Of a stretch of 64,000 nt of DNA, positions 45,509-55,268 are shown piece by piece. The translations under genes and the position numbers were made by a program. Below the pieces are notes generated by a model, which did not search any database, was not told the origin of the DNA, and saw only the letters and a program-made list of their open reading frames with translations. Each line of letters begins with the position of its first letter. The first letter of the stretch is position 1. Source of the stretch: Arcobacter sp. F155 (GTDB lineage Bacteria; Campylobacterota; Campylobacteria; Campylobacterales; Arcobacteraceae); the NCBI RefSeq assembly GCF_004116455.1, contig NZ_PDJU01000011.1, positions 1 to 64,000 of the forward strand, in the 5' to 3' direction.

Positions 45509-47332
45509 TTAAACTAAAGACTGATCAAACCTAATAACTTTGTTTCTTCCACTATTTTTTGCTTTATATAGTGCAAGGTCAGCATATTTAATTGCTTCCT
45601 CTAAGTCTTCAGTATCTTCAGGGAACATTGACACCCCGATACTCATAGTTTTTTGTAGTGTTGTACTTCCACCTGTTGGAATCTCTTTTTTAGCAAAGTT
45701 AACTCTTATCTTTTCGGCAACATCCATAGCACCTTTTTCATCACAATTATATAATAATACAATAAACTCTTCTCCACCAAATCTAACGGCAATATCTGAT
45801 TCTCTGATATTTTCATTTAAAGTTTGAGCTACAATTTTGATTGCATTATCTCCAATATCATGACCATAAGTATCATTTACCATTTTAAAGTAATCAATAT
45901 CAAGCATTAGCACACCATATGCTATACCAGAACGCTTAGTTTGAGAAGTAATACTTGGAATAGCATCTTCTAGATATTTTCTATTTTTTAAATCAGTTAA
46001 AGCATCAGTTTGAGCATTGTGTTCTAAAATATTCATAAGTTTTTTACTTACGATTACTGTTTTTGCAGCATCAACATAATCTTGAATATATGGAATCATT
46101 TCTCTTACTTCAATTGTTTGATTTACTGTATCTGTATAAATTGAAATAATTAAATCAAGCTCATTTGAAATAGCATAAGGTACACAAAAATAGTTTGTCT
46201 TATCACATGATGGACATGCAGGACAGATATCTTTAAATTGTGTTGAGTCTATAGTTGTATTTGTTCTATCTGCTCTACAACCTTCATCAAAAATATTACA
46301 GATAACTTTTGCTTCACTGTGAACAAGGTTAATCTCGTTTGTAATTGTACTTATCTCAAAGAAATTAAACTTACTAATTCCTAGTTTTATTTTTAAAACT
46401 TCTGCAAGTCTATTATATACATCATCAATTGTTTCATCATACTCAATTGTTTTTCTAAATTTATAAACATCAGATAGTCTATCTACTGTATTTTTTACAT
46501 TGATTAAGTGGTCTTTATCTGTTACTTTATGGTTTTCAGATAAGAAAATAGAGATTTTAGAATCAATTGCCTCTAAAGTTATCTCTAGTTTTTCAAGTAA
46601 ACCATTAATCCAAAGAGCAACATCTTTTGCTTCTTTTCCTTTTGGATTTTGAATTCTATATGAATAATCACCTTGTTGGGCTTTATTCATAACTCTTTTA
46701 ATAGAATCAAATAGTGAAAGGAATGGAGAAATAATAAAGTTTAGTAAGAAAATAATTACAATCATTAAAACAGATGCAATAAGTAGTGTATCGGTAATAG
46801 TTCTAATACCTATTTGCTTTGAGTCATCAATAGACATTTCAATAGAAATAGCACCTAAAGTATCACCTTCTTGTGCATTTGTATGACAAGACATACAATT
46901 GATTTTGCCTTTGCTTGTTGCATTATATGGAATAGTGATTCTATATGTACTTTGTGAGAAGATTTTGTCATTTATAACTTTTTTTGTTTCACCAGTTTGT
47001 AAAACTTCTCTATCGACATCATCTCTTGCAGTTTCATTATTGAACCCTTTTCCATACATATCGATTACTTTTTGAGATCTACTTAACCAAATCTTATCAA
47101 TATTTGGAATATCTTCTAATTGACTTAAGAAAAGTTCTCTATCATCAATAACTCCACTCACCATTTGGGAAGTCAATGAGTGCTCTACTGTTTTTGCAAC
47201 AGCCTTTGCTTTATCATCAATTGATTGAATACCATAATTTCTAAAGTTATAGACCATGTCTATAGTGATTAGAAAAAAAGTAAAGGAAATAATCGAAATA
47301 ACAAGTAGAATAATCTTATTTTTTGTCTGCAT
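45509..47332 (-). CDS. Membrane diguanylate cyclase with periplasmic CxxCH motif and cytoplasmic Cys cluster
   Basis: This 607-aa sensor has transmembrane helices at about 7-26 and 181-203. The roughly 150-residue periplasmic domain carries CMSCH (146-150), a c-type haem attachment motif. A HAMP-like segment (about 204-255) follows, then a GAF-like domain (about 295-430) with six Cys (345, 352, 370, 373, 376, 383) arranged CNIFDEGC...CPACPSC...YFC. The GGDEF domain has RFGGEEF (517-523) and an I-site RESD (510-513), so it should make c-di-GMP and be product-inhibited. It probably signals redox state or a gas ligand. It is divergent from addA. Confidence 0.88.
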   Translation of the reverse strand: MQTKNKIILLVISIISFTFFLITIDMVYNFRNYGIQSIDDKAKAVAKTVEHSLTSQMVSGVIDDRELFLSQLEDIPNIDKIWLSRSQKVIDMYGKGFNNETARDDVDREVLQTGETKKVINDKIFSQSTYRITIPYNATSKGKINCMSCHTNAQEGDTLGAISIEMSIDDSKQIGIRTITDTLLIASVLMIVIIFLLNFIISPFLSLFDSIKRVMNKAQQGDYSYRIQNPKGKEAKDVALWINGLLEKLEITLEAIDSKISIFLSENHKVTDKDHLINVKNTVDRLSDVYKFRKTIEYDETIDDVYNRLAEVLKIKLGISKFNFFEISTITNEINLVHSEAKVICNIFDEGCRADRTNTTIDSTQFKDICPACPSCDKTNYFCVPYAISNELDLIISIYTDTVNQTIEVREMIPYIQDYVDAAKTVIVSKKLMNILEHNAQTDALTDLKNRKYLEDAIPSITSQTKRSGIAYGVLMLDIDYFKMVNDTYGHDIGDNAIKIVAQTLNENIRESDIAVRFGGEEFIVLLYNCDEKGAMDVAEKIRVNFAKKEIPTGGSTTLQKTMSIGVSMFPEDTEDLEEAIKYADLALYKAKNSGRNKVIRFDQSLV

Positions 47333-47370
47333 TCAGTATCTCTTCTTCGCTGATAATAATCTTAAAATAT

Positions 47371-47376
47371 ATTATA
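47371..47376 (-). promoter_or_regulatory. -10 box for the diguanylate cyclase gene
   Basis: TATAAT on the minus strand 39 bp before the start codon. Confidence 0.45.
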
Positions 47377-47442
47377 ACAGTAAAATTATAAAAAAACTTA
47401 TAGTTATATAGATATAAATGATTATTTTTGTATTATTCTGTT

Positions 47443-50169
47443 ATGAAAAAATATTTAGCATTAAAAGCAAGTGCAGGAAGTGGGAAAACTTTCGCCTTAA
47501 CAGTAAGATATATAACATTATTATTAAAAGGTGCTAGTCCTAAAGAGATATTAACACTAACCTTTACAAATAAAGCTGCAAATGAGATGAGTGAAAGAAT
47601 TTATAAAACTTTGCTTTCACTTGGAGAAGATGAGGCATATTTAGGTGCAATACAAGAGCAGTCAGGTTTTTCTAAAGAAGAAATACTAAGTAGAAAAGAA
47701 CAACTTGTACATATCTTTTCTAATGCTTCTTTATCTATATTTACTATTGATAAGTTTGTAAATAAGATTTTAAGAGAGTTTAGTGGATATGCTGGAATAA
47801 ATGATGATTTTGAAATTAAAGAGGATGATGTAGAGAAACTAAGTAGTAAATTTCTACAATCTTTAGACATAGATAGTTTTGATAAATTGATTGATTTCTC
47901 TTTATTTGAAAATAAAAAGTATAACTCTATCTTTGAAATATTTAAAAATATTTTTGAAAAGGGTGAGACAGTTGATGTTGTAAATATAGATCTTTCATTA
48001 ATAGAAATACAAAAAAAAGAGGCTTTAACTGAAGGTTTAAAAATAAAAGAGTTTATTTTAAACTGTCCAAATGCTTCAAAAAGTGCAATAAAAGCAGTTG
48101 AGTATGAAAATTTTGATGAACTAATCTCTAAAAAATGGTTAGAGAAGAATAGTGCAGGGGAGTATTCATATTTCAAGAAATGTGCAAATGAGACTTTAGA
48201 ACAATATTTTGCCAAAACAAAAGAGCAAGTAGGAAACTACTATAAGTTGAGGTCTACTTTTTCTTTAAGTAGATTATTTGAACTATACAATCTTTTCAAA
48301 GAGTATAAAAGAAAATATAATAGTTCTAAAAATTACTTACACTTTGATGATATTTCAAATATTTGTTATGAGCTATTAAGTACAAAGATTGATAAAGAGT
48401 TTTTATACTTTAGATTAGACTCTAACTTCTCTCATATATTAATCGATGAGTTTCAAGATACTTCACTTTTACAATATAAGATTTTACAACCATTGATTGA
48501 AGAGATACTTTCAAGTTCTGAGTTTAAAACCTTCTTTTATGTTGGAGATACAAAGCAGTCTATTTATAGATTTAGAGGTGGAAAAAGAGAACTATTTGAT
48601 TATGTATTAAAAACAAACCCAATGGTAAATGTTGAGGTTTTAAATACAAACTTTAGGTCATGTGAAAAAGTAGTTAATTATGTAAATCAATCTTTTAATA
48701 AGTTAGTTTCATATGAGTATCATGACCAAATACCAATTCATAAAGATGGGTATGTAGAAGTACTTGAAGATGAGGCATTATTAGAAGATGAAAAGTATGC
48801 AAATATAGCTAAAAAAATATCTGAGCTTATGCAAAAAGGTGTAAATAGTAATGATATAGCAATATTAACATATACAAACGATGATGTATTAAATCTATAC
48901 TCTTATTTAAAAAAGATGTTCCCAAGTTTAAAAATTAGTACAGAGATGACATCAAAGTTAATAAATCAAGAGAATGTAAAAGCTATTATAAATGCAATCA
49001 AATATCTTTATTTTCAAGAGAGTATTTATAAAGAGAATTTAAATGCAATCATAGGAAAGAAGCCTGAAACACAATTTGAATTAGATATTGATTTAAAATA
49101 TAAAAGTGTGCAAGAATCAGTATTAAAAATAGCACAAGCTTTAAATGTAACAGATGACAATGTTATAAAGTTTGTAGAGCTTTGTTCTTCATATAAAAAT
49201 GTAGTTGACTTTGTATATGAAATTGATGAATTAGATGCGTCAATAGAAAACTCTGAGCAAATAGGTTTACAGATTTTAACTATCTTTAAATCAAAAGGTT
49301 TGGAGTTCCATACTGTATTATTACTTGATAGAATAAAACAAAAAGTAGCTAATAGAGATTCATTATTATTTGAATATGATGATGTAAATTTAAAAAATAT
49401 TTATTATAAAATTGGTGGTTTGGATAATTATAGTATTGAATATAAAGAAGCTTTAAAAAAAGAGAAATCTTTAGAGTTTGAAGATGAATTAAATATTTTA
49501 TATGTTGCTATGACAAGGGCAAAAAAGAATATGATAATATTTAAAAAGCCTGAAAAGTCAGTTTTTGACCTACTTGATTTAAAACCAAATATTTTAGGAG
49601 AAATAGTTGTTAGTGATAATAAAACTAAAAACTATGAGAAAACATCTAAAGTATTATATCAAGCACTTAACTTAGGTAAACAAGATAAACCAATAAGTGT
49701 AGAAAATGAGGATGAAGAGTATACTTTACATGCAAAATATTTTGGTATAGCAACTCACTATTGCTTAGAAATGATGAATAGTTTTGATGAGAATTCATTA
49801 AATCTAGCTATAAATATCGTAAGAAATAGATATTCAAACTATTTAGATGAAAATGATATTCAAAATATCAAAAATAGAGTTTCTAATCTTTTAGTAAATA
49901 GTGAATTTTTAGAGTTAGTAAAAGAGGGTAACTATAGTAAAGAACAATCACTTATTTATAAAAATGAGTTAAGGATTATAGATTTACTTGTTGAAAAAGA
50001 TAATAAGTATTATATCTTTGATTATAAAACTACAAAGGGTGAATTACAAGAGCATGTTTATCAAGTAAGTTATTATAAAAAGGCAATAAAAGATATTTTA
50101 GCCTCTGATGAGGTTTATACTTATATTGTCTATTTAAATGAGGATATGGCTAAGCTAAAAAAGGTTTAA
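47443..50169 (+). CDS. addA: AddA-type helicase-nuclease subunit
   Basis: This roughly 908-aa UvrD/RecB-family protein has motif I LKASAGSGKTFAL (about 6-18), Ia LTLTFTNKAANEM, II ILIDEFQDTS (about 330), GDTKQSIYRFRGG, and C-terminal helicase motifs (KSKGLEFHTVLLLD, LYVAMTRAKKNM). It ends with a PD-(D/E)XK nuclease (IDLLVEKDNKYYIFDYKTT). It should pair with AddB encoded at 1.4 kb. ATG 47443 is chosen; an in-frame TTG lies 15 bp upstream, and neither has a clear SD. Its stop overlaps the end of the convergent thiE-like gene by 4 bp. Confidence 0.9.
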   Translation: MKKYLALKASAGSGKTFALTVRYITLLLKGASPKEILTLTFTNKAANEMSERIYKTLLSLGEDEAYLGAIQEQSGFSKEEILSRKEQLVHIFSNASLSIFTIDKFVNKILREFSGYAGINDDFEIKEDDVEKLSSKFLQSLDIDSFDKLIDFSLFENKKYNSIFEIFKNIFEKGETVDVVNIDLSLIEIQKKEALTEGLKIKEFILNCPNASKSAIKAVEYENFDELISKKWLEKNSAGEYSYFKKCANETLEQYFAKTKEQVGNYYKLRSTFSLSRLFELYNLFKEYKRKYNSSKNYLHFDDISNICYELLSTKIDKEFLYFRLDSNFSHILIDEFQDTSLLQYKILQPLIEEILSSSEFKTFFYVGDTKQSIYRFRGGKRELFDYVLKTNPMVNVEVLNTNFRSCEKVVNYVNQSFNKLVSYEYHDQIPIHKDGYVEVLEDEALLEDEKYANIAKKISELMQKGVNSNDIAILTYTNDDVLNLYSYLKKMFPSLKISTEMTSKLINQENVKAIINAIKYLYFQESIYKENLNAIIGKKPETQFELDIDLKYKSVQESVLKIAQALNVTDDNVIKFVELCSSYKNVVDFVYEIDELDASIENSEQIGLQILTIFKSKGLEFHTVLLLDRIKQKVANRDSLLFEYDDVNLKNIYYKIGGLDNYSIEYKEALKKEKSLEFEDELNILYVAMTRAKKNMIIFKKPEKSVFDLLDLKPNILGEIVVSDNKTKNYEKTSKVLYQALNLGKQDKPISVENEDEEYTLHAKYFGIATHYCLEMMNSFDENSLNLAINIVRNRYSNYLDENDIQNIKNRVSNLLVNSEFLELVKEGNYSKEQSLIYKNELRIIDLLVEKDNKYYIFDYKTTKGELQEHVYQVSYYKKAIKDILASDEVYTYIVYLNEDMAKLKKV

Positions 50170-50732
50170 ATAAAATACCTAATTGAAGCAAAGCCATAGG
50201 CTCTAGTCTTTGAAATGAGTTTTAGATTATCTTCATTTACTATGCCACCTAAGGCAATTACATCTAAATCTTCATATGACCTAATTACTTCTCTTAATTT
50301 TGACATTCCTTTTGGTTCACCTTTATTTGGTGTATCAAATATTGGAGAGTAAGTAATTGCATTTATATGTTTTTTTTGTGCATTTTCTACATCTGTAAAA
50401 TTGTGGCATGAGATAATAGTATAAAGGTCTAAATCTTTTGCCTTTTGAATATCATCGAACTGTTTTGATGTAAGATGAACACCATGTGCTTTTAGTTCAT
50501 GTGCTAGTTTATAGTTTTCATTTAATAAAATCTTTTTTATATTAAACTCTTTGCAAACTTTAACAAAAACTTCTGCTAGTTCTTTATAGTTTGAAGATTG
50601 TTTATCTCTAAAACAAGCCATATCAATTTTTTTAGAATTAAAAACTTTTCTTAGGTTTTTTTCAAATAATATTAAATCATTTGAATAGTATTCAGGATCA
50701 GTTATTAGATAACTAACCAAATCATCTCTCAT
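50166..50732 (-). CDS. Thiamine-phosphate synthase family protein (ThiE/TenI)
   Basis: This 188-aa TIM-barrel protein starts DDLVSYLITDPEYY, as in ThiE/TenI. It contains GVHLTSKQFD (the GVHLGQ equivalent), TIISCHNFTDVENAQKKHINAITYSPIFDTPNKG and VIALGGIVNEDN, the phosphate and pyrimidine-site segments. The usual HLGQ Asp/Gln residues are altered to HLTSKQ, so it may be TenI-like or a divergent ThiE. ATG 50732 has SD AAAGGAAT; an upstream in-frame start would run into the atpB terminator. Confidence 0.75.
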   Translation of the reverse strand: MRDDLVSYLITDPEYYSNDLILFEKNLRKVFNSKKIDMACFRDKQSSNYKELAEVFVKVCKEFNIKKILLNENYKLAHELKAHGVHLTSKQFDDIQKAKDLDLYTIISCHNFTDVENAQKKHINAITYSPIFDTPNKGEPKGMSKLREVIRSYEDLDVIALGGIVNEDNLKLISKTRAYGFASIRYFI

Positions 50733-50759
50733 TTTGTTTATTCCTTTTATAGAACGAAA

Positions 50760-50789
50760 AAAGGGGAAGAGCAAAAACTCTTCCCCTTT
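50760..50789 (-). terminator. Terminator after atpB
   Basis: A 12-bp GC-rich stem AAAGGGGAAGAG / CTCTTCCCCTTT with a 6-nt loop is followed on the minus strand by T residues, 26 bp after the atpB stop. Confidence 0.9.
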
Positions 50790-50814
50790 CTAAGTTTTGT
50801 GGAGACTAAATTAA

Positions 50815-51501
50815 TTAGTGATCCTCATGCTCCATCATAACTGAACCTGCGATATAAACGTAAGTTAAAATCATGAAAATGAATGCTTGTAAAACACCAA
50901 AAGCAGCTAACATAAAGAAACCAGCTAATGGAACTAACCATGGTACTAACATTAATAATACCATTAAGAACATGTCATCCCCTCTTACAGAACCAAAAAG
51001 TCTGAATGATAATGAGATAATTCTTGAAAAGTGAGAAATAATCTCAATAGGGAACATTAATGGAGCTAAGATTGGCATAGGTCCCATAAAGTGTTTGAAA
51101 TAGTTAACAAAACCATTTTTCTTAATACCTACGTAATTATAGTAAATAAATACAATAAGTGCTAAAGATAAAGTAAAGTTAATATTAGCAGTTGGTGATT
51201 CAAAACCTGGAATAACACCAGTCATGTTACTTAGGAAAATAACTAAACCTAAAGCACCAATTAATGGTAAATATCTTCTAGCATTTTCTTCTCCCATTGA
51301 ATCTTTTCCAATTGAGATAACACCTTGGATGTACGCTTCTAAAACATTTTGTGTACCAGTTGGAACAAGTTGCATTTTTTTAGTTGCAGATCTTGCTAGT
51401 AAAAAGATAACTCCCACTACTAGTACAAAGTGTGATAAAATGATCCATTCTTGACCGTGACCACCGATAGAGCCTAAGAATGTAAACAATCTTCCTTCCA
51501 T
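50815..51501 (-). CDS. atpB: F0F1 ATP synthase subunit a
   Basis: This 228-aa polytopic subunit forms the proton half-channels. The conserved helix SHFSRIISLSFRLFGSVRGDDM contains the essential Arg (in SFRLFGS). ALGLVIFLSNMTGVIPGFESP and FGVLQAFIFMILTYVYIAG (with the channel Gln) are also typical. It stands alone, away from the other atp genes, as is usual in Campylobacterota. Confidence 0.96.
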   Translation of the reverse strand: MEGRLFTFLGSIGGHGQEWIILSHFVLVVGVIFLLARSATKKMQLVPTGTQNVLEAYIQGVISIGKDSMGEENARRYLPLIGALGLVIFLSNMTGVIPGFESPTANINFTLSLALIVFIYYNYVGIKKNGFVNYFKHFMGPMPILAPLMFPIEIISHFSRIISLSFRLFGSVRGDDMFLMVLLMLVPWLVPLAGFFMLAAFGVLQAFIFMILTYVYIAGSVMMEHEDH

Positions 51502-51542
51502 TTTCTTCCTTTTTTTTCGTTTGTGACTAAAATATAACGCAC

Positions 51543-51548
51543 ATTATA
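51543..51548 (-). promoter_or_regulatory. -10 box for atpB
   Basis: TATAAT on the minus strand 42 bp before the atpB start. Confidence 0.45.
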
Positions 51549-51589
51549 TATTTTGTTTACTAAAATCTTTCTAAAGATCTTTTATAAAA

Positions 51590-52813
51590 CTAAATTTGTT
51601 TAAATCTGTAACCACTTTGTTTCAATTTTTCACCAATTGTTTTTTGATGTTCTTCACCTTTAGTCTCTAAAGATATTGTAATTTGGGCTTCCCCGAACTC
51701 TAACTTAACTGAGTCTCTGTCATAGTCTATTTGTACAATATTTGCACCACAGTCTCTGAAAATATCACTTAAATGAGTTAATGAACCTGGTTTATCCATA
51801 AGTTTTACAATTAAGTTCATCTTTCTATATGATTTAACTAAACCTTTTTCAATAATTTGTGAAAGCATAGTTACATCAATATTTCCACCACTAATAATTG
51901 CACAAACTTTTGAGTCTTCTATATTATCAATTTTATCGTGCATAATAGCAGCAGTTGATACAGCACCAGCTCCTTCAACCACAAGTTTATGTTTTTCAAG
52001 TAAGAATAAAATGGCATTTGCAATTTCATTATCAGTTACTTCAACAATATGATCTACATAATCAATAATAATATCAAGAAGTTTTGGATTAACATCACGT
52101 ACCGCTATTCCATCTGCAATAGTTCTAACACTTGCACTATCAATAGGAGTTTGAGATTTATATGATTCTTTCATACCCCTTGCACCACTTGCAACTACAC
52201 CTATGATTTTGATATCTGGATTTATAGCTTTTGCAGCAATTGCAATTCCTGCAATTAAACCACCACCACCAATTGGTACAACAATTTGTTTTAAATCAGG
52301 TATCTCTTCTAATAGTTCAAGTGAAATAGTTCCTTGTCCAGCAATAACATCATCATCAGCAAATGGGTGAATAAATTCAACTCCATTTTCTTCTTTGTAT
52401 TTCATTGCTGCTGCATATGCTTCATCAAAGTTTTCACCTATTAGAACAACATTTGCTCCATGGGATTTAACGCCACTTACTTTTGTTAAAGGAGTTGCTT
52501 CTGGCATAAAAATAGTTGCATTACAGCCAAACTGTTTAGCTGCATATGCTAAACCTTGCGCATGATTTCCTGCACTAGCTGCAACTACTCCTTTATCTCT
52601 TTTTTCTTGAGATAAATTAGCAATTCTATTGTATGCACCTCTTAATTTAAAGCTTCCTGTTAATTGTAGATTCTCTTTTTTAAAGTAGATTTCACTTCTA
52701 AAAGTCTCACTTAAAATAGGAGCTAAAGTTAAAGGTGTGTTTTGTGCAACATCTTTTAAATTTTCTTTTGCTTCTTTTATATTATCTAACGTAATCATAT
52801 TTTTTCTTTTCAT
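51590..52813 (-). CDS. ilvA: Threonine ammonia-lyase
   Basis: This 407-aa PLP enzyme deaminates threonine to 2-oxobutanoate, the entry to isoleucine synthesis. The PLP Lys lies in LTGSFKLRGAYNRIANL, AASAGNHAQGLAYAAK follows, and VVPIGGGGLIAGIAIA is the Gly-rich phosphate loop. The C-terminal ACT-like domain (LIVKLMDKPGSLTHLSDIFRD) resembles the TdcB/short IlvA class. ATG 52813 has AAGGA 6 nt upstream; the MITLDN start five codons later is the alternative. Confidence 0.92.
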   Translation of the reverse strand: MKRKNMITLDNIKEAKENLKDVAQNTPLTLAPILSETFRSEIYFKKENLQLTGSFKLRGAYNRIANLSQEKRDKGVVAASAGNHAQGLAYAAKQFGCNATIFMPEATPLTKVSGVKSHGANVVLIGENFDEAYAAAMKYKEENGVEFIHPFADDDVIAGQGTISLELLEEIPDLKQIVVPIGGGGLIAGIAIAAKAINPDIKIIGVVASGARGMKESYKSQTPIDSASVRTIADGIAVRDVNPKLLDIIIDYVDHIVEVTDNEIANAILFLLEKHKLVVEGAGAVSTAAIMHDKIDNIEDSKVCAIISGGNIDVTMLSQIIEKGLVKSYRKMNLIVKLMDKPGSLTHLSDIFRDCGANIVQIDYDRDSVKLEFGEAQITISLETKGEEHQKTIGEKLKQSGYRFKQI

Positions 52814-52836
52814 TTAATTTCCTTGAAATACTATCT

Positions 52837-52873
52837 AAAAAGAGTTTTCACCTTTATAAATAAAACTCTTTTT
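52837..52873 (-). terminator. Terminator between metE and ilvA
   Basis: A 12-bp stem AAAAAGAGTTTT / AAAACTCTTTTT with a 13-nt loop is T-rich on its minus-strand 3' side. Confidence 0.8.
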
Positions 52874-52884
52874 ACATAGTAGTA

Positions 52885-52910
52885 ATAGATAGAGCATAAG
52901 CTCTATCTAT
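52885..52910 (-). terminator. Hairpin spanning the metE stop
   Basis: An 11-bp stem ATAGATAGAGC / GCTCTATCTAT with an ATAA loop includes the metE stop codon. It lies in tandem with the T-tailed terminator just beyond. Confidence 0.6.
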
Positions 52911-55179
52911 TCTCTTCTCTAATCTCTTTTACTGCTTGAACCATGTTTTTTAAACTTGGAATTACTTCTTCCCATTTTCTTGTTTTAAGTCCACAATCTG
53001 GGTTTATCCATAATTGCTCTTTTGGAAGTACTTCGAGTAAAAGTTTGATTTGTTTTTTTAGTTCTTCAACACTTGGAATTCTAGGGCTATGAATATCATA
53101 AACTCCAGGTCCAACTTCTTGTTTATATCCTACTTCTTTAAATATTTTAAGAAGCTCGTTTCCACTTCTTGCAGTCTCAATAGAAATAACATCTGCATCC
53201 ATATCTTCAATAGTTTTAATAATGTCATTAAATTCACTATAACACATATGTGTATGAATTTGAGTTTCAGGGTATGCACTACTAACTGAGATCTTAAAGT
53301 CTCTTGTTGCCCAAGATTCATAAGCTTTAATATTCTCACTTCTTAAAGGATAGCCTTCTTTAAATGCTGCTTCATCAACTTGAATTATTTTAATACCACT
53401 CTTTTGTAAATCATCAATTTCATCACTTAAAGCAACAGCAATTTGTTTTGAAACTTCGTCTCTAGGTTTATCATCTCTAACAAATGACCAGTTTAAAATA
53501 GTAACTGGACCTGTTAACATACCTTTCATGATTTTCTCTGTTTTACTTTGTGCATAAGTAATCCAATCAACAGTCATAGCTTTTGGTCTTGAAATATCTC
53601 CATAAATAAATGGTGGTTTTACGCATCTACTTCCATAAGATTGAACCCAACCATTTTGTGAAAACCCATAACCTTTTAGTTGCTCTCCAAAGTATTCAAC
53701 CATATCATTTCTTTCTGGTTCACCATGAACTAAAACTTCTATTCCGCACTCTTCTTGAAAAGCAATACACTCATCAATATACTGTTTCATCTGTTTTTCA
53801 TAATCTTCTTTTGAGATTTCACTATTTTTAAAATCTCTTCTTGCTTTTCTAATCTCAGGTGTTTGAGGGAAAGAACCAATAGTTGTTGTTGCTAAGTCTT
53901 CATACTTTAAAAGCTCTTTTTGTATTTTGATTCTTTCTTCAAAATCTTTTTCTCTTGAAAGTTTAGTAAAAGTTTCAACTCTTTGTTTTACTTTTTCATC
54001 GTGAATAACAGTTGAAGTTTTTCTGCTTTTATTTGCTTCTATATTTTTTTCTAAATCTTTTGCTTCAATTTCATTTAGACTAGACTTGCCTTGGAAAAAT
54101 AGTTTTGAAATCAAGTGAATCTCATCAAGTTTTTCTTCTGCGTAACTTAGCCAAGATTTAATCTTTTTGTCTAACTTCTCTTCATATCTTAGTGTAAATG
54201 GTGTGTGAAGTAATGAACAAGATGAAGAGATTAGGATATTCTCTTTTTTAACTTCTTGAGAAATCTCTTCCAATATCGAAACACTTTTTTCAATATCATT
54301 TTTCCAAATATTTCTTCCATCAACTACTCCTGCAATAAGTTTTTTATCACTTTTTGCAATATCACTTAAGCTTTCAATATTTTTCTTACCATATAAAAAA
54401 TCTAAAGCTAAAGCATAAATAGGAGTATTTACTAATACTTTAGTAGCTTCATTTGAGTGTTCAAAATATGTTGCAACAATGATTTTGATATTTTCACTTA
54501 CACTTGCTAACTTGTCATATGTTGGCTTGATTAGGCTTAATACTTTTTGTTCATTGTCTTTTACAAAAATAGGTTCATCTATTTGAACAGTGATTTCATC
54601 ATCAAGTTTTGAAATCTCTTTTAGAAGTTCTTCATAAATAGGTAAAATCTTAGAGTGAAGTTCATATGTATCACCTCTATCAACTCTTTTTGAAAGACCT
54701 GAAAATGTAATTGGTCCAATAATATTGATTTTCGTTTTTATTCCGTACTCTTTTGCTTCTTTATATTCATTTAATATTTTTGAAGCATTTAATTTATACT
54801 CATCTTCTAATGAAAGTTCTGGAACTATATAATGGTAGTTTGTATTAAACCATTTAGTCATTTCCATTGCTACACTAGTTTTATTTCCTCTAGCCATAGA
54901 GAAATATAGCTCTTCATCTTTTAAGTCTTTAAATCTTTTTGGAATAGCATTTAATAAAACGCAAGTATCTAAAACATTGTCATAAAATGAAAAGTCATTT
55001 GACGAAATATATTTTATTCCTGCATCTTTTTGATATTTCCAGTGTCTTTTTCTTAAAACACTTGCAACTTCTTCAACTTCTTTAAACGAACAATTCTTTG
55101 ACCAATATTTTTCTAATATTTTTTTTAATTCTCTTTGTTCTCCAATTCTTGGAAAACCTATTACATATGATTTTGACAT
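52903..55179 (-). CDS. metE: Cobalamin-independent methionine synthase
   Basis: This 758-aa enzyme transfers methyl from methyltetrahydrofolate-polyglutamate to homocysteine. The two half-barrels begin VIGFPRIGEQRELKK and TTTIGSFPQTPEIRKAR. The zinc and homocysteine site is in VLVHGEPERNDMVEYFGEQL, IHTHMCYSEF (His, Cys) and WINPDCGLKTRKW (Cys). The leader (55180-55282) carries three small hairpins in a row. B12-independent enzymes are often under riboswitch or methionine control, but no known riboswitch is recognised. Confidence 0.96.
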   Translation of the reverse strand: MSKSYVIGFPRIGEQRELKKILEKYWSKNCSFKEVEEVASVLRKRHWKYQKDAGIKYISSNDFSFYDNVLDTCVLLNAIPKRFKDLKDEELYFSMARGNKTSVAMEMTKWFNTNYHYIVPELSLEDEYKLNASKILNEYKEAKEYGIKTKINIIGPITFSGLSKRVDRGDTYELHSKILPIYEELLKEISKLDDEITVQIDEPIFVKDNEQKVLSLIKPTYDKLASVSENIKIIVATYFEHSNEATKVLVNTPIYALALDFLYGKKNIESLSDIAKSDKKLIAGVVDGRNIWKNDIEKSVSILEEISQEVKKENILISSSCSLLHTPFTLRYEEKLDKKIKSWLSYAEEKLDEIHLISKLFFQGKSSLNEIEAKDLEKNIEANKSRKTSTVIHDEKVKQRVETFTKLSREKDFEERIKIQKELLKYEDLATTTIGSFPQTPEIRKARRDFKNSEISKEDYEKQMKQYIDECIAFQEECGIEVLVHGEPERNDMVEYFGEQLKGYGFSQNGWVQSYGSRCVKPPFIYGDISRPKAMTVDWITYAQSKTEKIMKGMLTGPVTILNWSFVRDDKPRDEVSKQIAVALSDEIDDLQKSGIKIIQVDEAAFKEGYPLRSENIKAYESWATRDFKISVSSAYPETQIHTHMCYSEFNDIIKTIEDMDADVISIETARSGNELLKIFKEVGYKQEVGPGVYDIHSPRIPSVEELKKQIKLLLEVLPKEQLWINPDCGLKTRKWEEVIPSLKNMVQAVKEIREENR

Positions 55180-55202
55180 TATTTTTAACCTTAAAAGTTT
55201 TG

Positions 55203-55268
55203 CACCAGTTATGGTGTCTAAATATCTATCTGCTTTTGCAGTAACAATAAAGATAATTATTGATTATC
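55203..55268 (-). promoter_or_regulatory. Triple-hairpin leader of metE
   Basis: Three consecutive small inverted repeats occur upstream of metE: CACCA-GTTA-TGGTG (55203-55216), CTGC-TTTT-GCAG (55230-55241) and GATAAT-TATTG-ATTATC (55252-55268). The first two are GC-rich for this genome and close to the SD (AAGG), suggesting an RNA-level control element of unknown type. Confidence 0.45.

Noticed and set aside
47601-48215. 204-codon minus-strand open frame inside addA
   Set aside because: Antisense shadow of conserved addA sequence; Ser/Phe-rich composition mirrors Lys/Glu codons on the other strand.
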